DNA of 64,000 bases from Inquilinus sp052113205 (GCF_052113205.1 NZ_JBFRCU010000015.1:42159-106158), one strand, 5' to 3'. Positions 24,141 through 33,866 are shown, numbered from the stretch's first letter. Made by a program: numbers and translations. Notes: generated from the sequence alone by a model not told the origin.

Positions 24141-24914
24141 ATGGCAAGGGCGGCACGGCGCCGGGCGTCCCGCTGGCGGCTGCCGCGCCTGCCTCTGCCG
24201 CGCCTCGCCTTGCCCGGCGCGCTCGGCCGCTGGTGGGGCCGCCGGCGCTGGTGGTCGAAGATTCTGTGCGGCCTGTTCGCCCTCCTGGTCCTGGCGCCGC
24301 TGGCGCTGACGATCGTCTACCGCGTGCTGCCGGTGCCGGCGACGCCGCTGATGGTGCTGCGCCTGTTCGAGGGCGAGGGCTGGCACCGCGACTGGGTGGC
24401 CTGGAGCGAGATCGCGCCGGTGATGGCCAAGGCCGCGGTGGCGGCGGAGGACAATCTGTTCTGCCGGCATGACGGCTTCGACTGGGACTCGATGGAGAAG
24501 GCCTGGGACCGCTACCGGTCCGGCGTCGGCCGGCTGCGCGGCGGCAGCACCATCTCGAACCAGACGGCGAAGAACGTCTTCCTGTGGGACGGCCGCACCT
24601 TCATCCGCAAGGGCTTCGAGGCCTATCTGACCGTGATGATCGAGGCGCTGTGGCCGAAGCGCCGGATCATGGAGGTCTATCTCAACGTGGTCGAGCTCGG
24701 CCCCGGCATCTACGGCGTCGAAGCGGCCTCGCAGGCGTATTTCGGCAAGAGTGCTTCGCAGCTCTCGGCGCGCGAGGCGTCGCTGCTGGCGGCGGTGCTG
24801 CCGAACCCGCGCGGCTGGTCGGCCGGCAAGCCGTCGCGCTACGTTGCCGGCCGCGCCGCCACCATCCAGCGCCGCATCGGCCAGCTCGGCGACCTGCTGG
24901 ACTGCGTGTCCTGA
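24141..24914 (+). CDS. mtgA: Monofunctional peptidoglycan transglycosylase MtgA
   Basis: 257 residues. An Arg-rich cytoplasmic tail and one membrane helix (about 40-62, ILCGLFALLVLAPLALTIVY) anchor a GT51 domain. The catalytic region is AEDNLFCRHDGFDW with the second motif RGGSTISNQTAKNVFL and the RKGFEAYLTVMIEALWPKRRI signature. It polymerises lipid II glycan strands at the outer face of the inner membrane. The N-terminus is longer and more basic than usual (RRRASRWRLPRLPLPRL). It abuts the aminotransferase gene. Confidence 0.95.
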   Translation: MARAARRRASRWRLPRLPLPRLALPGALGRWWGRRRWWSKILCGLFALLVLAPLALTIVYRVLPVPATPLMVLRLFEGEGWHRDWVAWSEIAPVMAKAAVAAEDNLFCRHDGFDWDSMEKAWDRYRSGVGRLRGGSTISNQTAKNVFLWDGRTFIRKGFEAYLTVMIEALWPKRRIMEVYLNVVELGPGIYGVEAASQAYFGKSASQLSAREASLLAAVLPNPRGWSAGKPSRYVAGRAATIQRRIGQLGDLLDCVS

Positions 24915-24973
24915 CCCGGATCTGCAACCTTCCGTTCCTATAGTTGTTTGGCGCTAGGAAAAGGGGGGGCCAC

Positions 24974-27163
24974 ATGGCCGACGATATCATTCTCAACACC
25001 AACACCGAATATTCGCAGGATGAGCCGGCGACGGCGGCGCTGGCCGGCGGCGGCTTCGTCGCGGTGTGGGACGACGGCAACCAGGATGACGGCTTCGACG
25101 GCTTCACCGGTGTCTATGGCCGGGTGTTCGACGCGCAGGGGCGGGCGCTGACACCCGAATTCCACATCCCGATGGACGATTACGACCAGCAGCTGCACGC
25201 CAAGGTCGTCGGCCTGCCCGATGGCGGCTTCGTCGTTGCCTGGGAGTCGGACGGGGTCGACCGGACCGGCGCCGACAGCAACGACTTCAACATCTTCATG
25301 CAGCGCTTCTCGGCGACCGGGCAGCGCATCGGCGACCAGGTCCAGGTCACCCCGGACCGCGAGCTCGACCAACGGCTCGAGGAGCTGGTGGCGCTGCCCG
25401 ATGGCGGCTTCCGCATGGTCTATGCCGCCTCCAACCTGCGCACCGACTGGGACGTCTACACCCAGCGCTTCAACGCCACGGCCGGAAAGGTCGGGGGCGA
25501 GGTGCTGATCAACACCGATGTCGACACCGGCCTCGCCTTCGCCGGCGGCTATCTGACCCCCGGCTATCAGATCCTGCCGCGCGCCGATGGCAGCTTCATC
25601 GCGGCTTATTGGGAGGAGCCGGAGAGCTTGAACGGCCGGCAGGTCTACACCCAGCGCTACGACGCCGCGGGCCATGCGGTCGGCGCGCGCAGCCTGGTGT
25701 CGGAGCTGACCGGCCTCGACGACAACTCGTTTCCACGCATCACCAGCCTGGAGGGCGGCGGCTACGCCGTCGCCTGGACCAAGCGGGATGCGGACGATCT
25801 CGACAACACCGATGTGTGGCTTCGGACCTATGACAGCCTGGGCCATGCTCTGACCGGGCCGGTGCAGGTCAACACCGACTTGCCCGAGGGCCAGTATCTC
25901 GGCGAGGTCGTGGGCCTGCCGGGCGGCGGGTTCCTGGTCACCTACGCCGCGTGGTCGGCCGATGTCAGCGAGTTCCCCTACGATTATTACGGGGCGAACG
26001 GCCGCACCTACGACGCCGCCGGCCGGCCGACCAGCGATGTCTTCTACATCTCGGAATTCGTCTATGAGGACATGGGCAGCCTCGGCGCGATCAAGCTGCG
26101 CGACGGCGGCATCGTCGTCAGCTGGCATGGCGGCGCGCTGGTCGAGGAGGACATTTACGCCACCGTCCTCGGCCAGGGCACCGGCAGCAATGACACCATC
26201 ACGGCGGTGATCCCCGGCACCTGGCGCGGCTTCGCCGGCGACGATCGTATCACCGGCACCGCCTTCGCCGACACCCTGGTCGGCGATACCGGCAAGGACG
26301 ACCTGCGCGGCGGCGCCGGCAGCGACGTGCTCCGCGGCGGCACGGGGGCCGACAGGCTCGACGGCGGCACGGGCGTCGACACCGCCAGCTATTACGACAG
26401 CGCGGCCGGGGTCACGGTCAGCCTCGTCACGGGGACCGGAGCCGGCGGCGACGCCCAGGGCGACATGCTGGCCGGGATCGAGAACCTCTCCGGCAGCCAA
26501 GCCAATGACAGCCTGGTCGGGAATGCCGGCGCGAACACGCTGCAGGGCTGGAACGGCGCCGACGTGCTTCGCGGCGGCTGGGGAGCGGATGTGCTCGACG
26601 GCGGCGCCGGCATCGACACCGCCAGCTACTACACCGGCACCGCCGGGGTCGTGGTCAATCTCTCCACCGGCAAGGGCAGCGGCGGCGAGGCGCAGGGCGA
26701 CACGCTGACCGGGATCGAGAATGTCTCCGGCAGCCAGGGTTGGGACAGCATGACCGGGACCACCGGCGCCAACGGACTGCAGGGGTGGGCCGGCAACGAC
26801 GTCCTCGTCGGTGGCCGTGGAGCCGATATGCTGAGCGGCGGCGCGGGGGCCGACCGCTTCGTCTATGTCGGCACGGCCGACAGCCCGGTCGGGGCCGGCG
26901 CTGACCGGATCACCGACTTCAGCCATGCCCAGGGCGACCGCATCGACCTGTTCGCCATCGACGCGAACAGCGCGGCGGCGGGCAACCAAGCCTTCAGCTT
27001 CATCGGCGGCGCCCTCTACACCGGCGTCGCCGGGCAGTTGCGAACCTCCGTCGTCGGCGGCGTCACTACGGTCGCCGGCGACGTCAACGGCGACAAAGTC
27101 AGCGACTTCCACATCCAACTGACCGGCGCCTACGCGCTGGCGGCCGCCGACTTCGTGCTGTAG
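24974..27163 (+). CDS. RTX-type calcium-binding protein with N-terminal propeller-like repeats
   Basis: 729 residues. The first ~410 residues repeat a GGFVAVW/GGFVVAWES/GGYAVAWTK motif every 50-60 residues, suggesting a beta-propeller. The second part has RTX nonapeptides in three groups (GDTGKDDLRGGAGSDVL; WNGADVLRGGWGADVLDGG; WAGNDVLVGGRGADMLSGG) separated by duplicated VDTASYY...IENLSGSQ modules. It ends with a serralysin-like C-terminal domain (DRITDFSHAQGDRIDLFAID). No Sec signal is present, so type I secretion is expected, but no T1SS genes lie in this window. ATG follows AAAAGGGGGGG. Function beyond Ca2+ binding is unknown. Confidence 0.88.
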   Translation: MADDIILNTNTEYSQDEPATAALAGGGFVAVWDDGNQDDGFDGFTGVYGRVFDAQGRALTPEFHIPMDDYDQQLHAKVVGLPDGGFVVAWESDGVDRTGADSNDFNIFMQRFSATGQRIGDQVQVTPDRELDQRLEELVALPDGGFRMVYAASNLRTDWDVYTQRFNATAGKVGGEVLINTDVDTGLAFAGGYLTPGYQILPRADGSFIAAYWEEPESLNGRQVYTQRYDAAGHAVGARSLVSELTGLDDNSFPRITSLEGGGYAVAWTKRDADDLDNTDVWLRTYDSLGHALTGPVQVNTDLPEGQYLGEVVGLPGGGFLVTYAAWSADVSEFPYDYYGANGRTYDAAGRPTSDVFYISEFVYEDMGSLGAIKLRDGGIVVSWHGGALVEEDIYATVLGQGTGSNDTITAVIPGTWRGFAGDDRITGTAFADTLVGDTGKDDLRGGAGSDVLRGGTGADRLDGGTGVDTASYYDSAAGVTVSLVTGTGAGGDAQGDMLAGIENLSGSQANDSLVGNAGANTLQGWNGADVLRGGWGADVLDGGAGIDTASYYTGTAGVVVNLSTGKGSGGEAQGDTLTGIENVSGSQGWDSMTGTTGANGLQGWAGNDVLVGGRGADMLSGGAGADRFVYVGTADSPVGAGADRITDFSHAQGDRIDLFAIDANSAAAGNQAFSFIGGALYTGVAGQLRTSVVGGVTTVAGDVNGDKVSDFHIQLTGAYALAAADFVL

Positions 27164-27169
27164 GCGGCC

Positions 27170-28012
27170 CTAATCGACCTCCGCGCAGGCCGGCTCGGTG
27201 GTGACCGATCCGGCCTCATCGCCGTCGAATTCCGCGTAGATCCGGCCGAGAGCGGTCAGTGCGCCGCTGTCGTCGACCAGCCGCGAGGTGACGGTCGCCT
27301 CGCGATAGGCGCCGGCGCCCATCCAGGCGTAGCGCTCGACATAAGGTCGGCGCTCCAGCTCCGGCAGGACGGTGGTCATGAACCGTTCCGTCGCCTCGGT
27401 GCTGTAGCGGTTCTTGCGGCCGTCCCGCGCGGCCCAGTCGGAGACGGCGAATTCGGTGATCCAGATCGGCTTTTTGTAGGTGTCGTGGATGTCGTCGATC
27501 TTGCGCAGGAAGCTCTTGGCCGACGGCGCCCCGTACCAGTGGACGGCGACGAAATCATAGTCCTTGCCCTGCTCGGCCAAGCGGGCGGAGAAGCCCTCGA
27601 ACCACGGGCCGAGCGCGTTGACGGCCGCCGGGCTGCCGATGCGGCGGGCGAGGGGCCTGAGCCGGTCCCAGGCGCCGACCGCTTCGTCGACCGACATGTC
27701 GGCCTGGCGCCGCCCGTCCGGCTCGTTGAAGGCCAGCAGCGCGCAGGGCTTCGGGTCCCGGCCGAGCTGCGCGACCTGCCGGTCTGCTTTCGCCCCGTCC
27801 GACCAGATCATCGGCACGAACTGCGCCGACCCGGCCTGCTCGATCGGCTCGGTGTTCCAGGTGTAGTACCAGCGGGCGTCGAGCCGCTTGATGGTTTCGG
27901 CCGCGTTGGCGTCCTTCTGGCCGATCGCGATGCCCTTCTTGTCGCCGGCGGCTGCGGGCATGGCGGCCGCAAGCGCACAGACGGCGGCACAGAGGAGGGC
28001 GGACAGCCTCAT
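27170..28012 (-). CDS. Secreted Asl1/GH128-like glycoside hydrolase
   Basis: 280 residues with a Sec signal (LSALLCAAVCALAAAMPAAA). The domain shows the GH128/Asl1 landmarks: WYYTWNTEP near the N-terminus, acid/base FNEPD, the VHWYG strand and the nucleophile strand PIWITEFAVSDW. Family enzymes cleave beta-1,3-glucan, so fungal or plant wall glucan is a likely target. ATG 28012 is chosen because it gives a proper signal peptide. It is convergent with the RTX gene. Confidence 0.82.
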   Translation of the reverse strand: MRLSALLCAAVCALAAAMPAAAGDKKGIAIGQKDANAAETIKRLDARWYYTWNTEPIEQAGSAQFVPMIWSDGAKADRQVAQLGRDPKPCALLAFNEPDGRRQADMSVDEAVGAWDRLRPLARRIGSPAAVNALGPWFEGFSARLAEQGKDYDFVAVHWYGAPSAKSFLRKIDDIHDTYKKPIWITEFAVSDWAARDGRKNRYSTEATERFMTTVLPELERRPYVERYAWMGAGAYREATVTSRLVDDSGALTALGRIYAEFDGDEAGSVTTEPACAEVD

Positions 28013-28248
28013 CCTGACCTCGGGAGCTTGGGATCGGGCGGACAGGGGTAGCATCTTTGGCCGCCGGCACAAACCTCGCCACGACCGCGTAAAACACGGG
28101 TCCGGCCCGGCAAATTATTCTAAATTGTTAATCAAATACAATATGTTGTTCCACCATCGCGTCGTGCCGATAGTAGTGGGATATGCGGTCGCCTGGGCCG
28201 GCCGGCACAAGGCCGCGCGTCGGAGGCGAGGAGGGAGATCAGATCGCG

Positions 28249-28669
28249 ATGCAGCAGCCAGATCTGCGCGCGCGCCGGCCGGATCCGGTTCTAGCCCCCT
28301 TCAGCCACACGACGACGGCAGCGATCCCGGCCCGAAATCGCCTCGAATACTGGCGGCACCTGTTCTTCGGATCCTATATCGATCTGCCGGATCGTGCGGG
28401 GATCGTCGATTTCCGGGGCGAGATGACCAATTGCACCTCTCTATCGCCTGTTCGCGACGCGGGACCGTACGGTGGCCGGCGACCTGCGCGAGGTCCGGCT
28501 GCGCCGGGCCCGACGGCTGATCGAGACCCAGCCGGACCGGCCGATCGGGCTGATCGCCTTCGATTGCGGCTACACCGACCTGTCGGCCTTCGGCAAGGCA
28601 TTCAAGCGCCGCTTCGGCCTGGGGCCGAGCGACTGGCGCGCATCGATGGGGACGACCCCGGCCGCGTGA
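28249..28669 (+). pseudogene. AraC family regulator pseudogene with internal deletion
   Basis: A good ribosome site (GAGGAGGGA) leads an ATG at 28249 and about 65 codons of an AraC sensor-domain start (PARNRLEYWRHLFFGSYIDL). Near 28435 a different frame takes over and encodes the end of an AraC HTH domain (LYRLFATRDRTVAGDLREVR, RPIGLIAFDCGYTDLSAFGK, LGPSDWRA). The central sensor domain and first HTH helix are missing and the frames do not match. This looks like a deletion of roughly 100-150 codons. A functional protein is unlikely. Confidence 0.75.
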
Positions 28670-28774
28670 CGCTGAGACGCGCGACCGAATGATTCGAGAC
28701 GCGCGGACTACCGGTGGCCGGCCTGAGGCGCCCACCATCGGCGACCGCGACACCCGCAAGCGCAGGAGGTTCCC

Positions 28775-31700
28775 ATGCCAAGCCCGTTCCCGCCTTTCGC
28801 CAGCCTAGCCCTGCACCAGGGCAACAGCCAGAACCTGCAGCTCATCGGCGTCGGGACCGATGGCAGCCTTAGCCTGGCCGCCTGGCAGTCGCACGCCACC
28901 GGCGCGTGGACGGTGCCGGGCAAGAACGCGCTGGCGTTCCAGACAGGGACGTTCTCGGCCGTCGCCCTGGGCAACGGCAACCGCGACTATCTGCAGGTGC
29001 TGGGCCTGGGGGCCGACCAGCAGATCTACCTGGCCGCATGGCAGGACGACAAAGGCAACTGGAACCGGCCGCCCGGATCGCTCATCAGCCCCCTGGGTGG
29101 GACGGGGCGGCATTACCGGGCCGTGGCGGCCCATCGTGGCGGCAACGGTTTTCTCCAGGTGTTCGGCCTGGGGACCGACGGGTCCATCTACGTCGTCGTG
29201 TGGCAGGACGAGAACGGGGCCTGGCATCCGGACGGCACTCGCATCGTTGGGCCTCGGAAGCCCTATACCGCGATCCTTCCGGCGATCGACGGCTCCGGCA
29301 ATCTGCAGTTGCTTGCCCTCGCCGACGGGCAGGTCTATCAGGCCGCCTGGCAAGGTCGCGACGGCAGTTGGAACAATACCATCAGGGGGATCGGAGATCC
29401 GAAGCACCGATACACGGCGCTGGCCGCCGCGGTGGGCGATAGGCACAACCTGCAGGTCGTCGGGTTGGGCACCGACCAGAAGCTGTACCTGGCGGCATGG
29501 CTGGACTCGGAGGAGAAATGGCAGGTCCGGAAGCGGGATGACGGCCGCGTCGGCATCAACAACCGGCCCTACACCGCGGTCACGGCCCACACCGGAGCTG
29601 ACGGCGACCTGCAGATCATCTGCCTGGGTACGGACGGCAAGGCCTTCATCGCCGCCTGGCAGGACAAAGGGGGCTCCTGGCACGACCCGAGCCATGATTT
29701 CACCGGTGCGCTGGGAGACCCGATGCTGACCTATCGGGCGCTGGTCGTGGCCAGCGGCCCGGGAAACGACAGAAGCCACCCGGGCGAACTGGAGCTGGTG
29801 GGCCTGGGAGCGGGGGAGAATGACGACGGCAACCCCTATCTGGTCGCGCGCCAGACCCGGGACGGGCGCTATCACTGGGGCCGGCCACTGGGTGAGGGCC
29901 GCTCCCCGCTCGTGAACTGGGGGGCCGCGACCAGGTCGGCCCCGACCGATGGATGCATCGCCTTCGGTCGGTGCTGGGTGATCGAGGGCTCTTCGGTGGT
30001 GTCCTTTGACCTCATCTCGGGCCATGCCGGGCCGCATCCGTATGTGTTCCCCGACAGATTCTTCCCGGCCAAGATCCGACCCTATGGGGACAAGCTCGCG
30101 GTCGTGGCCCAGGAAGGGGGCGTGTGTCTCATCGATCCCGCCACGGGATCCGTCGAACGCAAGGCTGTCAAACTCGACCACTATTGGCTGGCGGGCGTTG
30201 AGGGATCGGTGTTCTCCGCCGGCTCGATCGGAGTGGTCCGAATGGCGCCGGACGGCAGCCTGATCGGACCTTACAGCGCCGGCCCCGGGGCGATCGTCGC
30301 CGGCTACCCGGCCGTGGCCAATGGACTTGTCTACGTGCCGGTGTTCGATAAGGGTTCGGGAGGGAGCATCTCGGTGCTCGACGCGGCGACGCTGACCTTG
30401 CAGCAATCGATCAAGGTCGACGGCCAACCCGGATCAGTGTTCTGCGACGGCGCGCGGCTGTGCTTCGCCACCACGAGCAAATCTCTCTATGTCTATGCCG
30501 TTGTCAGCGACGTTGGCAGCCTGACACCGGTCACCCCGAACGGACAGCCGATCACGCTCGGCGCCACGGCCGACGCCCTGCCGATCCTGAATGGCGGCCT
30601 GTGCTATGTCGCGCTCGGCGGCGCCGTGCAGGCGATCGATGTGGCGACGGGCGCGTCGCGCCGCAGCTTCGCGCCGGCGCGGAATCCGGGCTACATCCCG
30701 ATCATGAACGGCAGTGGCGTGCTGTTCTACAGCTCGGCCGAGGGGATCTCCATGATCGACACGGCCGCCACGTCGGGCACCGTCGTGACCTATGCGACCG
30801 AAGCCTCGCTCATCCTTGTAGGCTACCAGGATGGCGCCCTGATCTACGGGGATATTCTCGGCGTCGCCGCCGTCCGCCTGGACGAGGTGATCCACCAATA
30901 CTATGCCGAGACGAACCTGATCCGGGACTTCGACTTCAGCAAGGGCGTCGGCGCCACGACCTCCGCGCCGAACTTCCAGGTCGAGGTGGCTCTGTTCGAC
31001 AAGGACGGCTCGCCGCGCGCCATGCAGCCGGTGCGCCTGACCGCGACGAGGCCCACGACCGTGGCTTATCAGGGGCGCAGGACGCGCGTGTCGCGGACGG
31101 AGTTCGTCGATGTCGAGACCGACGGGGCGGGCCGGCTCCGCGTCGCGGTCGACGCCGGTGCGTTCGATGACGACAACACATTTCACCAGGGGCTGACGGC
31201 ACCCGAGCTGCTGCTGACATCGCCATTCATGGACGCGCGCATGCGCTTCGTGATCCGGCCGCACGGCCAATTGCAGCAGCAATTGGCCACCATCAGCAAG
31301 GAGCAGTTGAAGGGGGCGAAGGGCTATGACGAAGAAGCCGTCCTCACCAGCGAGTACAGAGACGATGACGACCGCCTGAAGGCCGCCACAGGCGCCATCA
31401 ACCAGACCGCGGGCATGGTTCAGGCGTCGATGGCCAATGCCCGCAAGCGCGACGCCGGGAATATGTACTGCGATCCCGCCTGCGACATGGCGGTGGCTTG
31501 CTGCATGCCGGCCAGCGATCCCGGCTGCCGCGTGGTCTGCGACCAATCCTTCTCCTTCGACCTGTCTGCGGGCCAGCCGCATTTCCGGCTGCTGAGCGTC
31601 GACGAGGCGCGGGATGCGGCTGCGGTGCTGATCGACAGGGCGGCGCTGGGAGACTGGGACGACTTCTGGAACGACGTCGTAACCGGCGTGGCCAAGGTGA

Positions 31701-33301
31701 CGCGCGTGGTCATCGAGGCCGTCGCCGCCGGGGCCAAGGCAACGATCCACTTCGGTGAGGCCTTCGTCGAGGGTGTGATCAGCACGATCGAGCAGGCCAC
31801 GCTGCTGGTGCAGGGCGTCTTCAACGAGATCGCCACTGCCATCAATCGGGTGGTCGAGGCGGTCAGCTTCCTGTTCGATTGGGGGAAGATTGTCGACCTG
31901 CATGACCAGATCCGCGACCAGATGACGGACGCCTGGACGTCATTGGCCACGGGGCGCGACGGGATTTCCTTCGCGAGCTTGAAGGCCGCGCTGGACTCCT
32001 GGTTTGATAATGCCGCGGATAAGGTTGATCAGGCTTTCGCAAGTGCCGAAGCTAAGCTGGGCATGCAGACTCCGCTTGGCGCCCAAACCGAGAATTCGGG
32101 TAAACAAAACTCCGCTGTCGGTTCCGCCCAGGATAACTGGCTGCTGGGCAAATTTCAGGACAATGTCCTTCCGGAAAGCTCGGGCGGACTTTCGGTTTTG
32201 CGTGCAACGACGGATTTTATTGCCTGGCCGGACATTCAACTTGGGCAGGATATTCGGACGAAATTCGATGCCCTCGCCAGCCAGTTGGAGCAATCACTGT
32301 CTGACAAGGCGAAGGAGACGATCGATAGCCTTCGGGAGATGCTCGATTTCCAATCCAGTCCCGGCATACTGGCACGCGGCTTTGCCGCGGTTCTGGAAAT
32401 TCTGCATCGCGCAACGGATATGGCGATCAAGCTTGGCAAGATAGTCGCGGATTTCGCGGTCGATCTGCTGCAGGCGGTCATGACGGCAATCTATGACGCG
32501 ATGACCAAAACAATTGAAATTCCGTATATCTCGGACTTCTACCGTTGGGCGACCAAGCGGGATCTCAGCATGATGGACCTGTTCGCTCTCGTGACGGCGA
32601 TACCGACCGGCTTCGCACTGGGACTGCTGAGCCGGGAGCCGGCCTATGCCTCCAAGGTCTCGCCATTGCCTCCAGGACCGCAGCCGCGGGACCGAAAGAG
32701 CCTCACGATCTCCACTCTGGGCGGAATGGAGATTGCTGNCGGCTGCGCTCAAGTGATCTTTGGCCTGTTGGGGGGCGTTCTCAGCGCGCTGGACATGCGC
32801 CAAACCCTCGGCACTGAGGTGGTGGAAGGGAGCGGTCCTTCCAGGCTCAGCCGGATCCGGTGCTACCTGACTTTTTTTGTCGGCTTGGGCACTCGCATCG
32901 CGTTCTTGGTGCCGCTGGTCTACCTCTTTATCCATGGACCGAAGCCCAATGTCGTCGGGGCTCTGCTGTGGGCCGTGCCGTCTTTCATCTGGTTTGTTGA
33001 CTGCTGCTACCTGTGGTTCGCGGAAGCGAACCCGGATGGGAGCTATGTCGTTGCTGCTTTCGCATTGGGTCTTGGTGTCATAATGCCACTTCTCGGCGGG
33101 TGGGAATTCTACGAGAGCACTGAAAGCGTTGCCGATGGCTTCGGGCTAGGTTTCACAATCGCTGTCGGCTTATCGTTAGTGGCCCGGAGTGCAGTCGTTC
33201 TGAAATGGCCACAGGTTAAGTATGGGGCGATTACCGCAAGCGCTCTTCTGCTGGTTTGCTCGGGGGGATTCGAGGTCGCAAGGGGTTTCTTGACGGAGTG
33301 A
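28775..33301 (+). CDS. Giant propeller and multi-pass membrane protein (1,508 aa), unknown function
   Basis: A strong AGGAGGT sets the ATG. Residues ~20-375 hold seven repeats of the form LQVxGLGTDGxxYLAAWQ, as in seven-bladed PLL/tectonin-like lectin propellers. Residues ~385-700 look like a PQQ/WD-type second propeller (VVAQEGGVCLIDPATGSVER, GGAVQAIDVATGASRR). A Cys-rich patch (YCDPACDMAVACCMP) follows near 895. Next is a long amphipathic helical stretch beginning DWDDFWNDVVTGVAKVTRVV, and at least five hydrophobic segments from ~1,320 to the end (CYLTFFVGLGTRIAFLVPLV, YVVAAFALGLGVIMPLLGGW). There is no N-terminal signal. From about 31,990 the DNA is lower in GC. Base 32739 is N. I know no named family. 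Confidence 0.8.
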   Translation: MPSPFPPFASLALHQGNSQNLQLIGVGTDGSLSLAAWQSHATGAWTVPGKNALAFQTGTFSAVALGNGNRDYLQVLGLGADQQIYLAAWQDDKGNWNRPPGSLISPLGGTGRHYRAVAAHRGGNGFLQVFGLGTDGSIYVVVWQDENGAWHPDGTRIVGPRKPYTAILPAIDGSGNLQLLALADGQVYQAAWQGRDGSWNNTIRGIGDPKHRYTALAAAVGDRHNLQVVGLGTDQKLYLAAWLDSEEKWQVRKRDDGRVGINNRPYTAVTAHTGADGDLQIICLGTDGKAFIAAWQDKGGSWHDPSHDFTGALGDPMLTYRALVVASGPGNDRSHPGELELVGLGAGENDDGNPYLVARQTRDGRYHWGRPLGEGRSPLVNWGAATRSAPTDGCIAFGRCWVIEGSSVVSFDLISGHAGPHPYVFPDRFFPAKIRPYGDKLAVVAQEGGVCLIDPATGSVERKAVKLDHYWLAGVEGSVFSAGSIGVVRMAPDGSLIGPYSAGPGAIVAGYPAVANGLVYVPVFDKGSGGSISVLDAATLTLQQSIKVDGQPGSVFCDGARLCFATTSKSLYVYAVVSDVGSLTPVTPNGQPITLGATADALPILNGGLCYVALGGAVQAIDVATGASRRSFAPARNPGYIPIMNGSGVLFYSSAEGISMIDTAATSGTVVTYATEASLILVGYQDGALIYGDILGVAAVRLDEVIHQYYAETNLIRDFDFSKGVGATTSAPNFQVEVALFDKDGSPRAMQPVRLTATRPTTVAYQGRRTRVSRTEFVDVETDGAGRLRVAVDAGAFDDDNTFHQGLTAPELLLTSPFMDARMRFVIRPHGQLQQQLATISKEQLKGAKGYDEEAVLTSEYRDDDDRLKAATGAINQTAGMVQASMANARKRDAGNMYCDPACDMAVACCMPASDPGCRVVCDQSFSFDLSAGQPHFRLLSVDEARDAAAVLIDRAALGDWDDFWNDVVTGVAKVTRVVIEAVAAGAKATIHFGEAFVEGVISTIEQATLLVQGVFNEIATAINRVVEAVSFLFDWGKIVDLHDQIRDQMTDAWTSLATGRDGISFASLKAALDSWFDNAADKVDQAFASAEAKLGMQTPLGAQTENSGKQNSAVGSAQDNWLLGKFQDNVLPESSGGLSVLRATTDFIAWPDIQLGQDIRTKFDALASQLEQSLSDKAKETIDSLREMLDFQSSPGILARGFAAVLEILHRATDMAIKLGKIVADFAVDLLQAVMTAIYDAMTKTIEIPYISDFYRWATKRDLSMMDLFALVTAIPTGFALGLLSREPAYASKVSPLPPGPQPRDRKSLTISTLGGMEIAXGCAQVIFGLLGGVLSALDMRQTLGTEVVEGSGPSRLSRIRCYLTFFVGLGTRIAFLVPLVYLFIHGPKPNVVGALLWAVPSFIWFVDCCYLWFAEANPDGSYVVAAFALGLGVIMPLLGGWEFYESTESVADGFGLGFTIAVGLSLVARSAVVLKWPQVKYGAITASALLLVCSGGFEVARGFLTE

Positions 33302-33343
33302 CGCGAGCCCACTGTCCGACCGGAAGGCTCGCGCCCGTCCTTC

Positions 33344-33720
33344 TCAATCCTCCTCCGCCGCCAGCTGGGCCAGGATGCGGCTCTTGCCCATCTGGCGCAG
33401 CACCAGCGGCATCACCATGACCAGGACGGTGATCGCCAGCAGGGTGATCGAGATCGGCGAGGACGCCAGGACCATGGGGTCGCCGCGGCTGTTCTGCAGC
33501 GCCCGGCGCAGCGGCAGCTCCGCCATCCTGGCTGCCAGCCACCGACAGCGCCTCGCCAATGGCGAACAGGGCGACGGCCGGGACGGTGATGCCGACGCCG
33601 CTCGGCAGCTCCGGGCTGCCAAAGGTCAGCCGTGCCCCGCCGCTCAGCTCATCCAGGCCGATCAGGCTGACGGCCAGCGAGGTCGGCCGCGCATCGGCGA
33701 GTCGCCCTCCGAAGATGCCA
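33344..33720 (-). pseudogene. Decayed tctA fragment
   Basis: On the minus strand this encodes two pieces of TctA that also exist in the intact gene at 41475-42992. The first is LIGLDELSGGARLTFGSPEL...ALFAIGEALSVAGSQ; the second is the C-terminus MAELPLRRALQNSRGDPM...RILAQLAAEED. Roughly 220 codons between them are deleted, and at least one further small deletion and a frame change lie at the left piece (DSPMRG then TSLAVSLIGLDE). Nucleotide likeness to the intact gene is high over both arms. It is a relic of a second tct locus. The adjoining 33,721-33,890 has an open minus-strand stretch (AELADAVLDGGGAVACATHI) I cannot assign. Confidence 0.85.
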
Positions 33721-33866
33721 AGGCGGGAATCCCGGTCGGCGCCTGGGATGGTGATGTGCGTCGCGCAGGCGACCGCGCCACCACCGTCCAGCACCGCATC
33801 GGCCAATTCGGCGACCCGCCGGACCGCGTCGGGCAGGGCGGCGTGCGCGCCGGAGCGAGGGCGCGA

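Noticed and set aside
24938..27118. Long open frame (726 codons) antisense to the RTX gene
   Set aside because: It is rich in Val/Ala/Gly/Asp with no domain, mirrors the GC-rich third positions of the RTX gene and lacks a ribosome site. It is a shadow frame.
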